From: Mikania micrantha
Lineage: Eukaryota; Streptophyta; Magnoliopsida; Asterales; Asteraceae
Direction of reading: 5' to 3'
Length of the DNA stretch: 64,000 nucleotides
Assembly (NCBI GenBank): GCA_009363875.1
Contig: CM018691.1
Location: 38,293,446 to 38,357,445, forward strand
The position numbers and the translations under genes were made by a program. The notes under the pieces were generated by a model. That model did no database searches. It saw only the letters and a list, made by a program, of their open reading frames with translations, and was not told the origin of the DNA. This document shows positions 12,575-22,852 of this stretch, one piece after another. Each line of letters opens with the position of its first letter. The first letter of the stretch is position 1.

Positions 12575-12576
12575 AG

Positions 12577-12848
12577 TGTTGGTATTATTAGAGAACGAGA
12601 TCAAGAACCAAAAGAAACAAAGACTCACACCAAGAAATTTCTTCTTCTACTATTAATGAAACCTTCAAATGAAAACAAAAACTACAATCATAATTCATAA
12701 ACTAACTGGAAAAGAAACATGCATACGTAAACAAAAAACTGAAAATAACCCACGTAACATAAACCACTAGTCCCACGTTTCTGACATTTCTTTCAGCACC
12801 TCAACGAATCCTAGTCAGCATTTCAACCAAGTCAAACGTTAATCCACA
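12577..12848 (-). repeat. 5' LTR of copia element
   Basis: 272 bp, three differences from 7960-8231 by eye. Confidence 0.9.
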
Positions 12849-12865
12849 ATAATTTGACCCAACAG

Positions 12866-13483
12866 GCGATGCGTCGTCATTAGGGGATAACATCGATGAG
12901 ACATGTGCCGAAGACTATTTTAACCTATTGGTCCTAATCTATACGACTATTTTAAACTACAGTGACAACAAGTCGATCATCAGTCAAGCTCTTAAAAATT
13001 ATGTTATTATAGCTGCATACTGGTGTAGTATTCTTATGTCTTAGTTTGTTAGCTTCATTGACTCCACAAGTTTCCTTGTTTTGTACCAAGTTTCCATATG
13101 TTTATTTCGTGACGTCAAATTAAGTTGTTCAGGTGCCAAAGAGCTTATAGATCAACTTACACTCTATAATTCTCATAAAGCTTAGGCTATGTGTGATCAT
13201 GAGTTCAAATCCTAGTCAAAGCAGTCAGCAGGGGGTTTTAGCAGACAACGGGTTTCCTTCTGAGGGACAGGTGAATTTGCTCAGGTACAACACCTGCCAA
13301 CACCTGGGCTTTCGACACCATGTAGTTTGTAGCGGACTGTGGTTGTAACGAGTGGGTTGTTGGGTCTGAGGGATCCATTTGTGCAATGAAAAGACATGTC
13401 GTTAAGCCCCATTTCATCGTTCAAAAACAAAATTAACTTGATAAGTTTCTTGGGCTTGATGAGTAATTCTAGATATGTTTTCA
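12866..13483. other. Intergenic DNA with a possible SINE-like segment
   Basis: No gene was recognised. Around 13135-13300 there is a B-box-like GAGTTCAAATCC (about 13201) some 50 bp after an A-box-like TAGATCAACTT, which could mark a degraded tRNA-derived SINE; no poly(A) or target duplication was found. GTTTGTTAGCTTCATTGACTCC (13046) resembles 6010-6031 on the other side of the LTR element. Confidence 0.3.
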
Positions 13484-14050
13484 ACTATGATATTAATAAT
13501 AATCCTAAACTAAGATTTCTGTATATGGTTTCAATAATCATTTCCATCTTTGTCACCTGACTCACCTCAAAATCACTATCTATAATGTGTATATTTGGTT
13601 TTGATTGAGCTATACACGTGAGACACTTTAGAGTATTTAGGTCAAAGGGATTCATGTTTCTTTCAATATTATTCGTACACATCAAACTCTCATGAGTTTT
13701 ATGTTCTTGATATGCGCTTATATTTTATGACAAAGAATTAAAATCACAACTTAAGAGGATTATTGTCTTCATTGCTGGGTCTGAAATATGATTGATTTGT
13801 TAAAGTTGTAAATTGAATCTCTGAGTCAAATTCTACTAAAGTTGGAATCACTTTCAAGTCAATTATCATTCTCTTATCTCATGTCATAGGTGTTGTTTAA
13901 TTTCACAATTATGATTATTTTCTTAACTGTTTATATATCAAACGTTTTGAAAATTTTTGAACCATATTTTTTTGTTTGTCATCTAAAGATGGGGATGATA
14001 TATTCTTCAAGTTCTTATGTACAACTTAATTATGTATGAGCCTTGATATA
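13484..14050. repeat. Copy 1 of a local direct duplication
   Basis: It aligns with 14755-15170 at an offset of about 1278 bp. Shared blocks include TTTCAATAATCA.TTCCATCTT, TCAAACGTTTTGAAAA and CTTATGTACAACTTA. Copies are well diverged, with many substitutions and short indels. Confidence 0.65.
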
Positions 14051-14477
14051 ATATTCATGCTTGGTTTCAGTTACAAACTTTATGTTTTATTGTTGTTTAT
14101 GTAAATTTGTTTCTAGTCATTTGGTTTCAATGTTTTGCTGTGTATGAAAATCTATAAAGGCATAAGAAATATCTTTTTCTGCGTGATGCCAGATGTAGAT
14201 GGGCAACTTGTCTTATCACTCATATTCAAATCAGAAAAAAAAAATTAATTTGTTTGAAGCAATAATTTCCATTAGAAAATAAAAATCTTCGCTAGAAAGA
14301 TATCAAGTTAATGTAACCATTTTTTTAATATTAACATGCTAATGTAACTAACATAACATTTCGGATGTTCAAACATCATATAATTTATATTTTATTTATA
14401 AAGTTAACATAGAGATGTAGAATAACTTTCATAAAAGCAAAGACGATAATATTTATCAAGTTAGATATAACACATAC

Positions 14478-14633
14478 CTTGGAATGGAAACGATCCAGAA
14501 AACAAGTTGCCATGAAGATCTAGACTTTTAAGTGATATAAGATCACTTAAAGACGATACAAGACTTTCATTGAATCGGTTCTCTCCAAGATTTAAAATTT
14601 TCAATTTTCTTAATGTAGTAGCTGAACCTGAAC
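14478..14633 (-). CDS. Exon 4 of an LRR receptor-like protein gene (partial gene)
   Basis: 156 bp (52 codons) on the minus strand between an acceptor (AACCAG|G) and a donor (CAAG|GTATGT). It is in the same phase 1 as the three exons at 26752-27623. It encodes LRR repeats: TLRKLKILNLGENRFNESL, then LSDLISLKSLDLHGNLFSGS, with the LxxLxxLxLxxN pattern of plant extracellular LRRs. Many short LRR exons all in one phase is a pattern of multi-exon RLPs such as the Cuscuta-receptor-1-like group. No further downstream exon, membrane segment or stop was found before the retroelements at 12.8 kb, so the gene is truncated or continues outside recognisable sequence. The exon could belong to a tandem paralogue instead. 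Confidence 0.7.
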
Positions 14634-14754
14634 CTGGTTATGCATAAAGTTTTTTGGTATTTGTTAGTGTGCAAAATATTTAAAAGGATATATGTCTCTA
14701 CTTTGAATAGTTGTCAAATTAGACGGAAATGATACAATACAGTTTTCTTATTTT

Positions 14755-15170
14755 AATTTTTATACATACTATAATAATAGTCCTAAACTATGACTTCTAT
14801 GCATGTTTTCAATAATCACTTCCATCTTCGTCGCCTCAAAATCACTATGCATAATTTGTATTTTTTGTTTTGATTGAGATATATAATGAGACACGTGTAA
14901 TATATAATTGATTGATTGAACTTGTAAAATCAATCTGTAAGTCAAAATATGCTAAAGTTAGAATCACTTTCAAGTTAATAATCATTCTCTTACCTCTTAT
15001 CAAAGGATGTATTTAATTTCACAATTATGATTCTTTTCTTTCAACTGGTTTTTTTTTATATCAAACGTTTTGAAAACCTGTGAAACATATATAATTTTTT
15101 TTGTCGTCTAAAGACGGGGATTCAATATTCTTCAACTTCTTATGTACAACTTATGTATGTGCTTCAATTT
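14755..15170. repeat. Copy 2 of a local direct duplication
   Basis: See 13484-14050. This copy lies just upstream, in gene sense, of the LRR exon 14478-14633. Confidence 0.65.
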
Positions 15171-15492
15171 TTGTGTCTTTAAATTCATAGTGACTGAATA
15201 ATCGTTTATATTGTTTTCTTCCTTTCTTTTTCTGATTGCATTCATTAGGAAATAAAGAGAGTTTAGGTCTTAAGTTATTATAAATATTTTTTTGTAAGGT
15301 TAGTTTTACACTTGAAATTTGATGTTCTTATTCATACATTTTGTGGTTCAAATCATATGAAATGAAGTTGAGGTATTTTGACATGGTAGTTTGTGAAGAT
15401 TAATTCTAAAAATTAGTTGAACTAAAGTTTTAATCAATAATCTTTTCTTTTTATCTAATGGTGGCGTGCACCATTTTATATAAAAATATAAC
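15171..15492. other. AT-rich intron DNA
   Basis: No feature recognised. Confidence 0.4.
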
Positions 15493-16639
15493 CACGTCAA
15501 GAAAAACAGGCAATAGTGGTGACATCACCATTAGCGGCTAACAGCGCGCGCATTCATCCGGTGACACATCCGTCCGTCGAACTTAATGTGTATCAATTGC
15601 TAGGATTAATTATATTAGATGTTAGTATTAGTGGCGACACTTAGTCGCTATTAAAGACGAATAAAAAGTGCCTGGTTTCCTTCCATTTACATTTCCCTCT
15701 TGCCGTCTACGGCTCCCCTTGTCGATCTGCTTGCTACCGCTGCTCCCGCCGTCTACTGCCGCTCGCACCGGACCACCGCGAGTCAAGTATGGTGCAGTAT
15801 ATCTATCTATTTATTTATTTTGGGTTATTGACAAATTGTAAGATCGAAGAGTACACTAATAAGCATTCATGTGTGTGTTTTTTAGAAGGGTGCTGTGGAG
15901 GTGCATATGTGGGTTTATGTATTATATTTTTATTAAACAATTCATGGTAGGTGGATGCATAAATAGTTGTTTTATATAAGTGATAAGGCATGAATTAGGG
16001 TTTGAATAGCAAAGTAACATTACATAATGAGCATAATTTCAAGAATCATGTATAATAACTAATTAAGCATGCCAAGGTTAATGACAACTAAATAGTGAAT
16101 TATACATTCTAATCATCAAATAAATTCATGGTGGACGGATGCATAAATAGTTCTTTTATATAATTAACACGTGTGTCCAAATTGTTTGTAGGATCCGAGT
16201 GGAATCATCTTTGCTTCATCTTGCAAAAGTGAGCGATTCGATATATTAAGGTGAGATTATAGCCCTTATTCTTTTACTTATTTATTTAAACTTTTATATT
16301 CTTGGACAAGTCATATGTATTTATGTTTTAAAAACTCTTTATATAAGTGAAAACCCAGTTCAGAAAAATGAAGTTGTAACTAACACGTGTAACACACGTG
16401 ATACTAACTTAGCATGTAATATTAATATGTAATTTGAATATAATAAGTATGTTGATAGATAATTGAATATGATTCTGAAAAAATGGTTTTAAATCTTAAC
16501 TTGTTGATATAAATGTTCTTAACATGTATATGTATATGTGTATGATAGCAATTAATTGTTTATTAATGTTATTTTTGTTGTATGATAGCAAACTCATCTC
16601 TAGAAAGCACGATTGATCAAGATGCACAATGGTTTCGTG

Positions 16640-18720
16640 TGTTCTATCGATAAAAGCTGGATTACCAATCCAAACCGTAGATAAGACGAGTACCAGCAAG
16701 GGCTCATCTCTTTTATCAAGAGGTGCAAATATTATGCTGATAGCAGAGGCTGTGTTAAATGTGCTTGTGCAAAATGTAAGAATTATATAATAATACTTTT
16801 CATAAAAATGAAATATCATATGCATGCGTTTGGAATCTGTCAGACATGCCGGACATACAGAAAATGGACTCATCATGGTGAAAGTTTAATTCCAGCAGTT
16901 GTATTTGCAAACGATGTAACACCAACAAACAATATGACTGGTGCTATCGAAGACGTTATGGAGGAGCGTATGGAAGAGGATCCCAACCTTGATGAAGTAA
17001 CCAGGGATGAGGGTATTGATGTATGTGATGACTTTGAAGACATATTAAAGGAAGTTCAATTAGAATTCTATCATGGATGCATTACGTTTTCTTCCTTTGA
17101 TTTTTTAGCAAAGCTTATGAATATCAAGGTGAAAAACAAATGGACTAATAGTTCATTTGATGAGCTTCTTAAGTTGTTGCAGTCTTCACATCCAGAAGGC
17201 AACAAGATTCTCTCTTCACATTAGGCAACTAAAAAGACATTAAAGGAGATATGTTTAGGGTATGAGTCGATATCTGTGTGCAAAAATGATTGTACTCTAT
17301 TTTGGGAAGAACACTACAAGTTGCAAAATTGTCCTGTTTTTAATGAGAGTCGATGGGTCGATGCAAAAACAAAGGGCAAGAAGGTACCTCACAAAGTTTT
17401 ATGATACTTTCCTTTAATCCCCAGACTACGAGGTTTGTATTTTTCAAGGCACATGGCAAAAAATATGATCTGTCATAGGACCGGATGACAAGAAGAAGGT
17501 ACGATGCGTCATTCTGTTGATGGATCTTCATGGAAAGAGTTTGATAAAAAGTACCCTAACTTCTCAAGGGAACTTCGAAATGCTCATCTAGGGCTTGCAG
17601 TAGATGGTTTCGATCCGTTTGGTAACATGAGTTCGACTCATAGCATGTGGCTAGTTGTGCTCACCACGTACAATCAGCCTCTATGGTTATCATAAAAGAG
17701 TCCTTATTTATGTTAACCTTGTTGCTTCCTGGTCCTAAATCACTCGCGAAGGACATGGATTTTTTCTTAAGCTATTGGTGGATGAGCTTAAGTATTTATG
17801 GCATTCAGGCGTACGTACAAAAGACGCAACGACAAACATCCGGGATTCTTGGTCCTCATTTATGTTAACCTTGTTGATTCCTGGTCCTAAATCACCCAGG
17901 AAGGACATGGATTTTTTCTTAAACTATTGGTGGATGAGCTTAAGTATTTATGGCATTAAGGCATACATACAAAAGAAGCGACGACAAACACGTTTTTCAC
18001 AATGAAAGCAATGTTGTTATGGACCATATGACTTTCTAGCTCATAGTAGTCTATCATGTTGGAGTGGACGGGGATACAAAACATGCCCGACTTGCAACAA
18101 AGACACTACTTCAGTGCGTGTAGCAAATAAAGTCGTCTATGTTGGTCATCGTTGGCTTTTAGATGCCAACCATCCTTGGAGAACAAATTTGAACTTTAAC
18201 AGGGAACCTAAGACAAGAGCTTTTTCGAAACAATATAGTGAAGGCAACATTAAAGCTCAAATCGCTCATTTATTGCATCGTGTACAGGGCAAGCATCCTG
18301 AATTCGGTGGTGCTACAAGAATGTGGGAGGATTTTGAGTTGAACATGTCAAAATGAAGCATATTTTTTGAACTTGTGTACTAGTTTTCTTTGTAGTTGAA
18401 TCACAACCTCGATATTATGCATATTGAGAGAAATGTGTGTGATAGTTTGTTGAATACTCTTCTGATGAATGATAAAACCAAAGACACGCTTAATGCACGT
18501 GTCGACTTGGTAAAGCTAAAGATTCAAAGTTGAAATGGTTGGAAAGAAAGGGTAACAAGTTCTATAGTCCTTACCCAAAATACTCATTCAAGGCAAGTGA
18601 TCGAAAGCTTTTCTGTCAGTTTATAAAAGATGTTAAATTGCCGGATGGGTTCGGATCTAATATCAACAAAAGAGTGACAGATAATAACACTAACATTACT
18701 TTGATATGTTTTGATCACTT
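16640..18720 (+). pseudogene. TNP2-type CACTA transposase
   Basis: Domain order fits. The transposase-associated zinc region comes first: DKSWITNPNR, then SRGCVKCACAKCKN (16649-16795), then CRTYRKWTHHGE. The transposase core follows: WKEFDKKYPNFSRELRNAHL, DGFDPFGNMSSTHSMWLVVL (17530-17680), GPKSPRKDMDFFL, and later HNLDIMHIERNVCDSLLNTL (18400) and KLPDGFGSNINKRVTDNN (18635-18690). Stops and frameshifts are frequent, a 152 bp stretch is duplicated, and the 3' part is replaced by a minisatellite. It is not functional. Confidence 0.85.
17706..18005 (+). repeat. 152 bp tandem duplication inside the transposase
   Basis: ATTTATGTTAACCTTGTTG begins at 17706 and again at 17858. The two units stay similar through GGATTTTTTCTTAA and TAAGTATTTATGGCATT but differ by scattered substitutions. 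The duplication repeats the GPKS..KDMDFFL part of the transposase. Confidence 0.8.
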
Positions 18721-19255
18721 GGTAAAGTTTAGATAATTTTGTTATCTTTGACCCATTTAGTAAAGTTTTATATAGTTTTGGTATTTTTGACTCATTTGGT
18801 AAAGTGTTAGATACCTTTGTTATGTTTTTGACCCATTTTGACAAGTTTTAGATAACTTTGATATGTTTTGACCATTTGGTAAAGTGTTAGATAATTTTGT
18901 TATGTTTGACTCATTTGGTAAAGTTTTATATAGTTTTGGTATGTTTTGACCCATTTGGTAAAGTGTTAGATAACTTTGTTATGTTTTGACTCATTTAGAC
19001 AGGTTTTAAATAACTTTGATATGTTTTGACCATTTGGTAAAGCATTAGATAATTTTGTTATGTTTGACCCATTTCGTAAAGCTTTATATAGTTTTGGTAT
19101 GTTTTGACCCATTTATACAAGTCTAAGATAACTTTTTTATGTTTTGACCCATTTAGATAAGTCTTAGATAATTATGTTTTGGTATGATTATTTGGTAAGT
19201 TTTAGAAAACTTTGCTACATGTTGATTTATTTGATATAGTTTTAAACTAGCATTC
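18690..19255 (+). repeat. Minisatellite with a four-unit higher-order period
   Basis: About 13 units of 39-41 bp, consensus near TGTTTTGACCCATTTGGTAAAG followed by TTTTAGATAA-TTTTGTTA. Units come in a four-type cycle: the TATATAGTTTTGGTA type recurs at 18769, 18927 and 19085, exactly 158 bp apart, and the neighbouring types follow the same cycle. The array starts directly after the last recognisable transposase residues. Confidence 0.85.
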
Positions 19256-20081
19256 CTATTAACTTAATTCATAGGATCAAATTGAATGTTTGTTTCAAGA
19301 TCCAACGTTTTGGGCCAACTCTAACAATTCTTTACTTCACAAAAGAAGAAACCAAATGCAAATGACGAAGATGATTCGAATGTTGACGAATGAAGGATGC
19401 GAATGATTACAATTAGTTGGTTTATGCACTCCATCTACTATGTTTTAAAGTAGAAAAACTATGTATTATTTGTTTTATGTGTATTATAAACGCGATTTGA
19501 ATGTTTACTTAGGTATTTGAATGGTTTGAATGCATTTCTAATTTTTGCAATTTTAGGTGGTGAAAAAACCAGGAAATGAAATTTTTGAAACACCTCCTTT
19601 CAATTGGATTTATACCTTTAGTGGCGACAATATATCTTTAGAGGCGACACATATCGCAACAAATGCTTCATCCTGGTATTCAGAATACATCATTAGAGCA
19701 ACATTATTAGTGGCAACAGACGACCTTAGTAAGTTTAAGTTTATTTTTTAAACTTATTTAAAGTATTATATTGAATTTTTAATATTGATGTGTGTATATA
19801 ATATATATTTGTAAAATTACATATAAAAATTCCAGTATGTCAAGCGCCGAAAAATCCAAATTAATGAGAGTTAATCGGGTTTCCTCAATTAAGGTGGGTT
19901 ATTAACTGATGCTTACCCTATATGCATGCATGCATAGATACATAAAAAAGTTATGAATGTTTTAAAAATGAGATGGTATACTTTATTAAATTACGAGCTG
20001 TTATTACACCAATGTAACGATCTATATTTAATATTTCAGCTCGTTATATCAGTATAATTACAAACATTTTTGAAAAGATTT

Positions 20082-20363
20082 ATGGATGGAATTAGGTATG
20101 TAGTATTTACAGACAAAAGTATTCGGTTATTGGGGAAAAATCAATATACTTCTAATGTCGAATCATGATCAACTAGGACAGAAATAAAGCATTGGGTCGA
20201 AATCTTCTTTGGTGTCAAGGTAATTGCGATGAATAGTCATCGACTTCGGGGAAAGGCTAGAAGAATGGGACCCATTATGGGACAGACAATGCATTACATA
20301 CGTATGATCATTACGCTTCAACCGGGTTATTATATTCCACATCGTAGAAAGAAAAGAACTTAA
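20082..20363 (+). pseudogene. rpl23: Nuclear copy of plastid rpl23
   Basis: A full-length copy: 282 bp from ATG to TAA, the expected size for plastid ribosomal protein L23 (93 residues). Readable stretches are FTDKSIRLLGKNQYTSNVES, TRTEIKHWVE and MIITLQPGYYIPHRRKKRT. An in-frame TGA lies just after the VES residues (20165-20167), with scattered missense changes. In plastids rpl23 is directly followed by rpl2 in the ribosomal-protein operon, as here. A non-functional NUPT. Confidence 0.93.
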
Positions 20364-20381
20364 ATCAAAATACTTAATAGC

Positions 20382-20766
20382 ATGGCAATACATTAATACA
20401 AAACTTCTACCCTGAGCACACACAATGGAACCGTAGACAATCATGTTAAATCCAATCCATGAAAAAATTGATCTTTGGATAGCATCATTTTAATAGTCGT
20501 AATGCCAGATGAATCATTACCACATGGCATAGAGGGGGAGGTCATAAGCGTCTATATCGTAAAATAGATTTTCGACGGAATGAAAAGGACATATATGGTA
20601 GAATCATAAACATAGAATACGACCCGAATCGAAGTGCATACATTTGTCTCATACACTATAAGGATGGTGGAAAGAGATATATTTTACATCCCAAGGAGCT
20701 ATAATTGGAGATACCATTGTTTCTGGTACAGAAGTTCTATAAAAATGGGAAATGCCCTACTTTTGA
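20382..20766 (+). pseudogene. rpl2: Nuclear copy of plastid rpl2, exon 1
   Basis: It follows rpl23 at the plastid spacing. Readable: GGGHKRLYRKIDFRRNEKDI, YGRIINIEYDPNRSAYICLI and YKDGGKRYILHPKE. The fifth codon is a stop, short deletions break the frame near 20480 and 20740, and the end is followed by the group II intron start GTGTGGTTTGAAC. Dead on arrival in the nucleus and further decayed since. Confidence 0.93.
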
Positions 20767-21450
20767 GTGTGGTTTGAACTATTGATTTGCGTAATTGGAA
20801 GTAACCAATTAGGTATACGACGAAACCTAGAAATCGATCACTGATCCAATTTGAGTACATCTACAGGATATACCTCAAAAGAAAACTGAAGAGTAACGGC
20901 AGAAAGTGATTGAGTTCAATTGTAATAGCCCATGCCAACCGTACCAAGATATTGTCCGCTTTGCTCCCGATGGGTTGCCCATCCAGGAACTCACGGTTTT
21001 GTTTTCACCCGACTAGTTGCTCGCCTAGGCAAAATGTGTATTGATAGGGAAGGTATATACCTCCTTATAAAGAAAAATTTTTGTTCTCCCTCCCAACTGA
21101 TGTGGGATATTACAATCCACCCCCTACGAAGCCAAGCGTCCTCGCTGGCACATCGGTCCAGCCCCTGGCTCTGATACCATCTATAACAGCCCAAGCCAAC
21201 CGTACCAAGATATTGTTCGCTTTGCTTCCCATGGGTTGCTCATCCAGGAACTCACAGTTTTGTTTTCACCTAACGAGTTGCCCTACCAACCGATCTGGGA
21301 TATTACAGCAGTAGTTTCTCATATAAAATTATTGACTCTAGAGATATAGTAATATGGAGAAGACAAAATTGTTTCAAGCACCGACAGAATCAAAAGCTCC
21401 CCTTCTTTCAAAGAGAAGAGAACGGATTATTCACATTTCATTTGATGGAT
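20767..21450 (+). pseudogene. Plastid rpl2 group II intron and start of exon-proximal sequence, split by a TRIM
   Basis: GTGTGGTTTGAACTATTG to the TGATTGAGTTCAA block (20767-20920) is rpl2 intron sequence. After the TRIM the intron resumes at 21308 with AGTAGTTTCTCATA and continues through CTAGAGATATAGTAATATGG. Plastid similarity stops at about 21449 after CATTTGATGG. Confidence 0.85.
20921..21307 (-). mobile_element. TRIM (terminal-repeat retrotransposon in miniature)
   Basis: Two terminal repeats: 20921-21114 (194 bp, TGTAATAGCCC..GATGTGGGATATTACA in plus orientation) and 21182-21307 (TATAACAGCCC..GATCTGGGATATTACA, internally deleted). They flank only about 67 bp of internal DNA. On the minus strand a primer site TGGTATCAGAGCC lies just inside the right repeat and a purine-rich GTAGGGGGTGGA just before the left one. 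Flanks TCAAT and GCAGT both fit a TCAGT target in the plastid rpl2 intron. It has no coding capacity. Confidence 0.85.
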
Positions 21451-22251
21451 TTTGACAAGAATATATTAGTATTAAATATAATAGTGTGATAAATTAAATA
21501 GTTTAATTTTTTTATAAAAAATAACAATGTATATATAAGTTATGAATGATTCAAAAACAAGGGGATGGATTTTATTATGTAACGAGTTGTATTACGCCAA
21601 TGTAAAGATATATATTTAATGTTACAGCTCATTACAGCATTGTGCTTACTAACAATTTGAAAAAAATGGACAAGAATATAGTTGAATTAAAAATAAAGCG
21701 TGGAAATTTTGATAGTGTTATTTTTCATAAAAATAACAATGTATATAAAAGTTATGAAGGTTTAAAAATAAGAGGGTAAACCTTTATAACGTAACTAGCT
21801 CTAATTACACCAATGTAACGACATGTATTTAATGTTATTGCTCGTTACGTGAATGTAATTACAAATATTTGGAAAAAACTTGATAATACTGTACTTTAAT
21901 TCAAGGTAATATTGTGATAAGTTTAGTGGTGCAATTTTTATAAAAAAAATAAAAATATATATAAGTTATGAAGACTTAATAATAGGGGAGAAACTTTTTT
22001 TAAATGAAATTAAATCGGTCATTACATGTTCAAACTACTATTCAACAAATCACAGTCACTTATTTTTTCCAAAGTTAATATTAACCATTCATTTTAAATG
22101 ACTTTATTTAAAGCTTAAATCAAAAGGTGTTAATGACTTACCAGAATTGAAGTAGGTTACCATTTGAATCATCCCTTATATGTGTGTGTATAACTATTGT
22201 ATCGTATGAAAACCTAATCTTAATACATGCAACCATTAATTCTATCTGGAT

Positions 22252-22592
22252 CAGTGTTTTGAAAATGGACCGGACCGGCCGGTCGGACCGAGTACCGGTG
22301 GGGGTGGCCGGCCCAAATACAGCATGTGAACTGCCCTTGAGGGAACCGGTCAGACCGGATTGTAAGTTTTTTTAACTAAACTCCAAAAAATGAAACATTA
22401 AAATCATACCTAGTTTTTTTTAAAATGATTATCTTTGTTTGAACATTAATTATGTTTATTTTAATGTGTTTATACTTCTATGATTTTTTGGGAATTTTTT
22501 ATATGTTTATTATGTCATCCAATCCAACGAGTCTGACCGGTCTGACTAGTAAGATCTCTGGTTCGACTTCTGGTCTTAATCTGAAAACATGG
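22252..22592. mobile_element. Short non-autonomous element with GACCGG-rich ends
   Basis: Left end CAGTGTTTTGAAAATGGACC and right end, reverse complemented, CCATGTTTTCAGATTAAGACC form an imperfect inverted repeat. The inner ends carry clustered ACCGGTC / GGACCG motifs. The 63-codon ORF at 22184-22375 is a by-product. Confidence 0.45.
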
Positions 22593-22669
22593 ACATGGAT
22601 CTTTCATTGGTAATCTTGAAAGAAAATATGTTGTTCACATTGAAACTGTGAAAAAAATGAGTTTTGAAT

Positions 22670-22852
22670 AAATGCACGTCGTGGTGGAAAATTATGTGTT
22701 CGTATATTTCCAGATAAACCAGTTATAGTAAGGCCCGCAAAAACATGTATGGATTCAGGTAAAGGCTCTCCAGAATATTGGGTAGCTGTTGTTAGACCAG
22801 GTCAAATCCTTTATGAAATCGATGGAGTAACAGAAAATATGACCAGAAATCA
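22670..22852 (+). pseudogene. rpl16: Nuclear copy of part of plastid rpl16
   Basis: Translation gives NARRGGKLCVRIFPDKPV, then KGSPEYWVAVVRPGQILYEI and DGVTENMTRN, the middle and C-terminal part of plastid ribosomal protein L16. The GSPEYWVAVV segment favours the plastid over the mitochondrial gene. Both ends are truncated. It is on the same strand and in the same operon order as the rpl23-rpl2 copy 1.2 kb upstream. Confidence 0.88.

Larger units (their letters stand above)
7960..12848 (-). mobile_element. Ty1/copia retrotransposon, minus strand, complete but inactive
   Basis: Two 272 bp LTRs (7960-8231 and 12577-12848) differ at three positions by eye (about 1%). Between them lie, in minus-strand order, primer site, gag, protease, integrase, RT and RNase H, the copia order. 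Flanks GTAAT (7955-7959) and ATAAT (12849-12853) are a probable 5 bp target duplication with one change. The element sits in the 3' LTR of the 6112-12865 element and so is younger than it. The coding region has stops and frameshifts. Confidence 0.92.
6112..12865 (+). mobile_element. Small non-autonomous LTR retrotransposon, split by a copia insertion
   Basis: Two related LTR-like segments (6112-6651 and 7528-7959 plus 12854-12865) flank about 880 bp of internal sequence. A primer site TGGTATCAGAACA begins at 6654, right after the first LTR. The internal part has no gag or pol, so the element is non-autonomous. Each LTR holds a different small insertion, and the 3' LTR is interrupted by the copia element 7960-12848: the LTR end (..TTTGACCCAACA) resumes at about 12854. 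A shared CGAT next to both outer ends may be the target duplication. Confidence 0.6.
15493..19740 (+). mobile_element. Degraded CACTA (En/Spm) DNA transposon
   Basis: The left end CACGTCAAGAAAAACAGG is a CACTA-type terminus (CACTACAAGAAAAA) with changes at positions 4 and 5. Subterminal TAGTGGYGAC units follow (15515, 15628). Similar TTAGTGGCGACA units recur at 19616-19730 in the same orientation. A TNP2-type transposase relic fills the middle. The right terminal repeat was not found, so the right boundary is only approximate. Confidence 0.65.
19950..22030. repeat. AT-rich tandem repeat of about 210 bp, interrupted by plastid DNA
   Basis: Units contain TTATGAA..TTTAAAAA, then ACACCAATGTAACGA, TATTTAATGTTACAGCTCGTTA, and GTAATTACAAACA. 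They start near 19954, 21540, 21749 and 21966. The first is separated from the rest by the rpl23-rpl2 copy, so the plastid DNA landed inside or between repeat units. Confidence 0.65.

Noticed and set aside
9659..12700. Plus-strand ORFs across the copia element
   Set aside because: Shadows of the minus-strand polyprotein, which has all the expected domains.
16496..16876. 126-codon minus-strand ORF
   Set aside because: Opposite strand of the transposase-associated domain, whose zinc and Trp motifs read on the plus strand.
22670..22852. Mitochondrial origin for the rpl16 piece
   Set aside because: The GSPEYWVAVV and PDKPV segments fit the plastid protein; mitochondrial L16 differs there as I know it.
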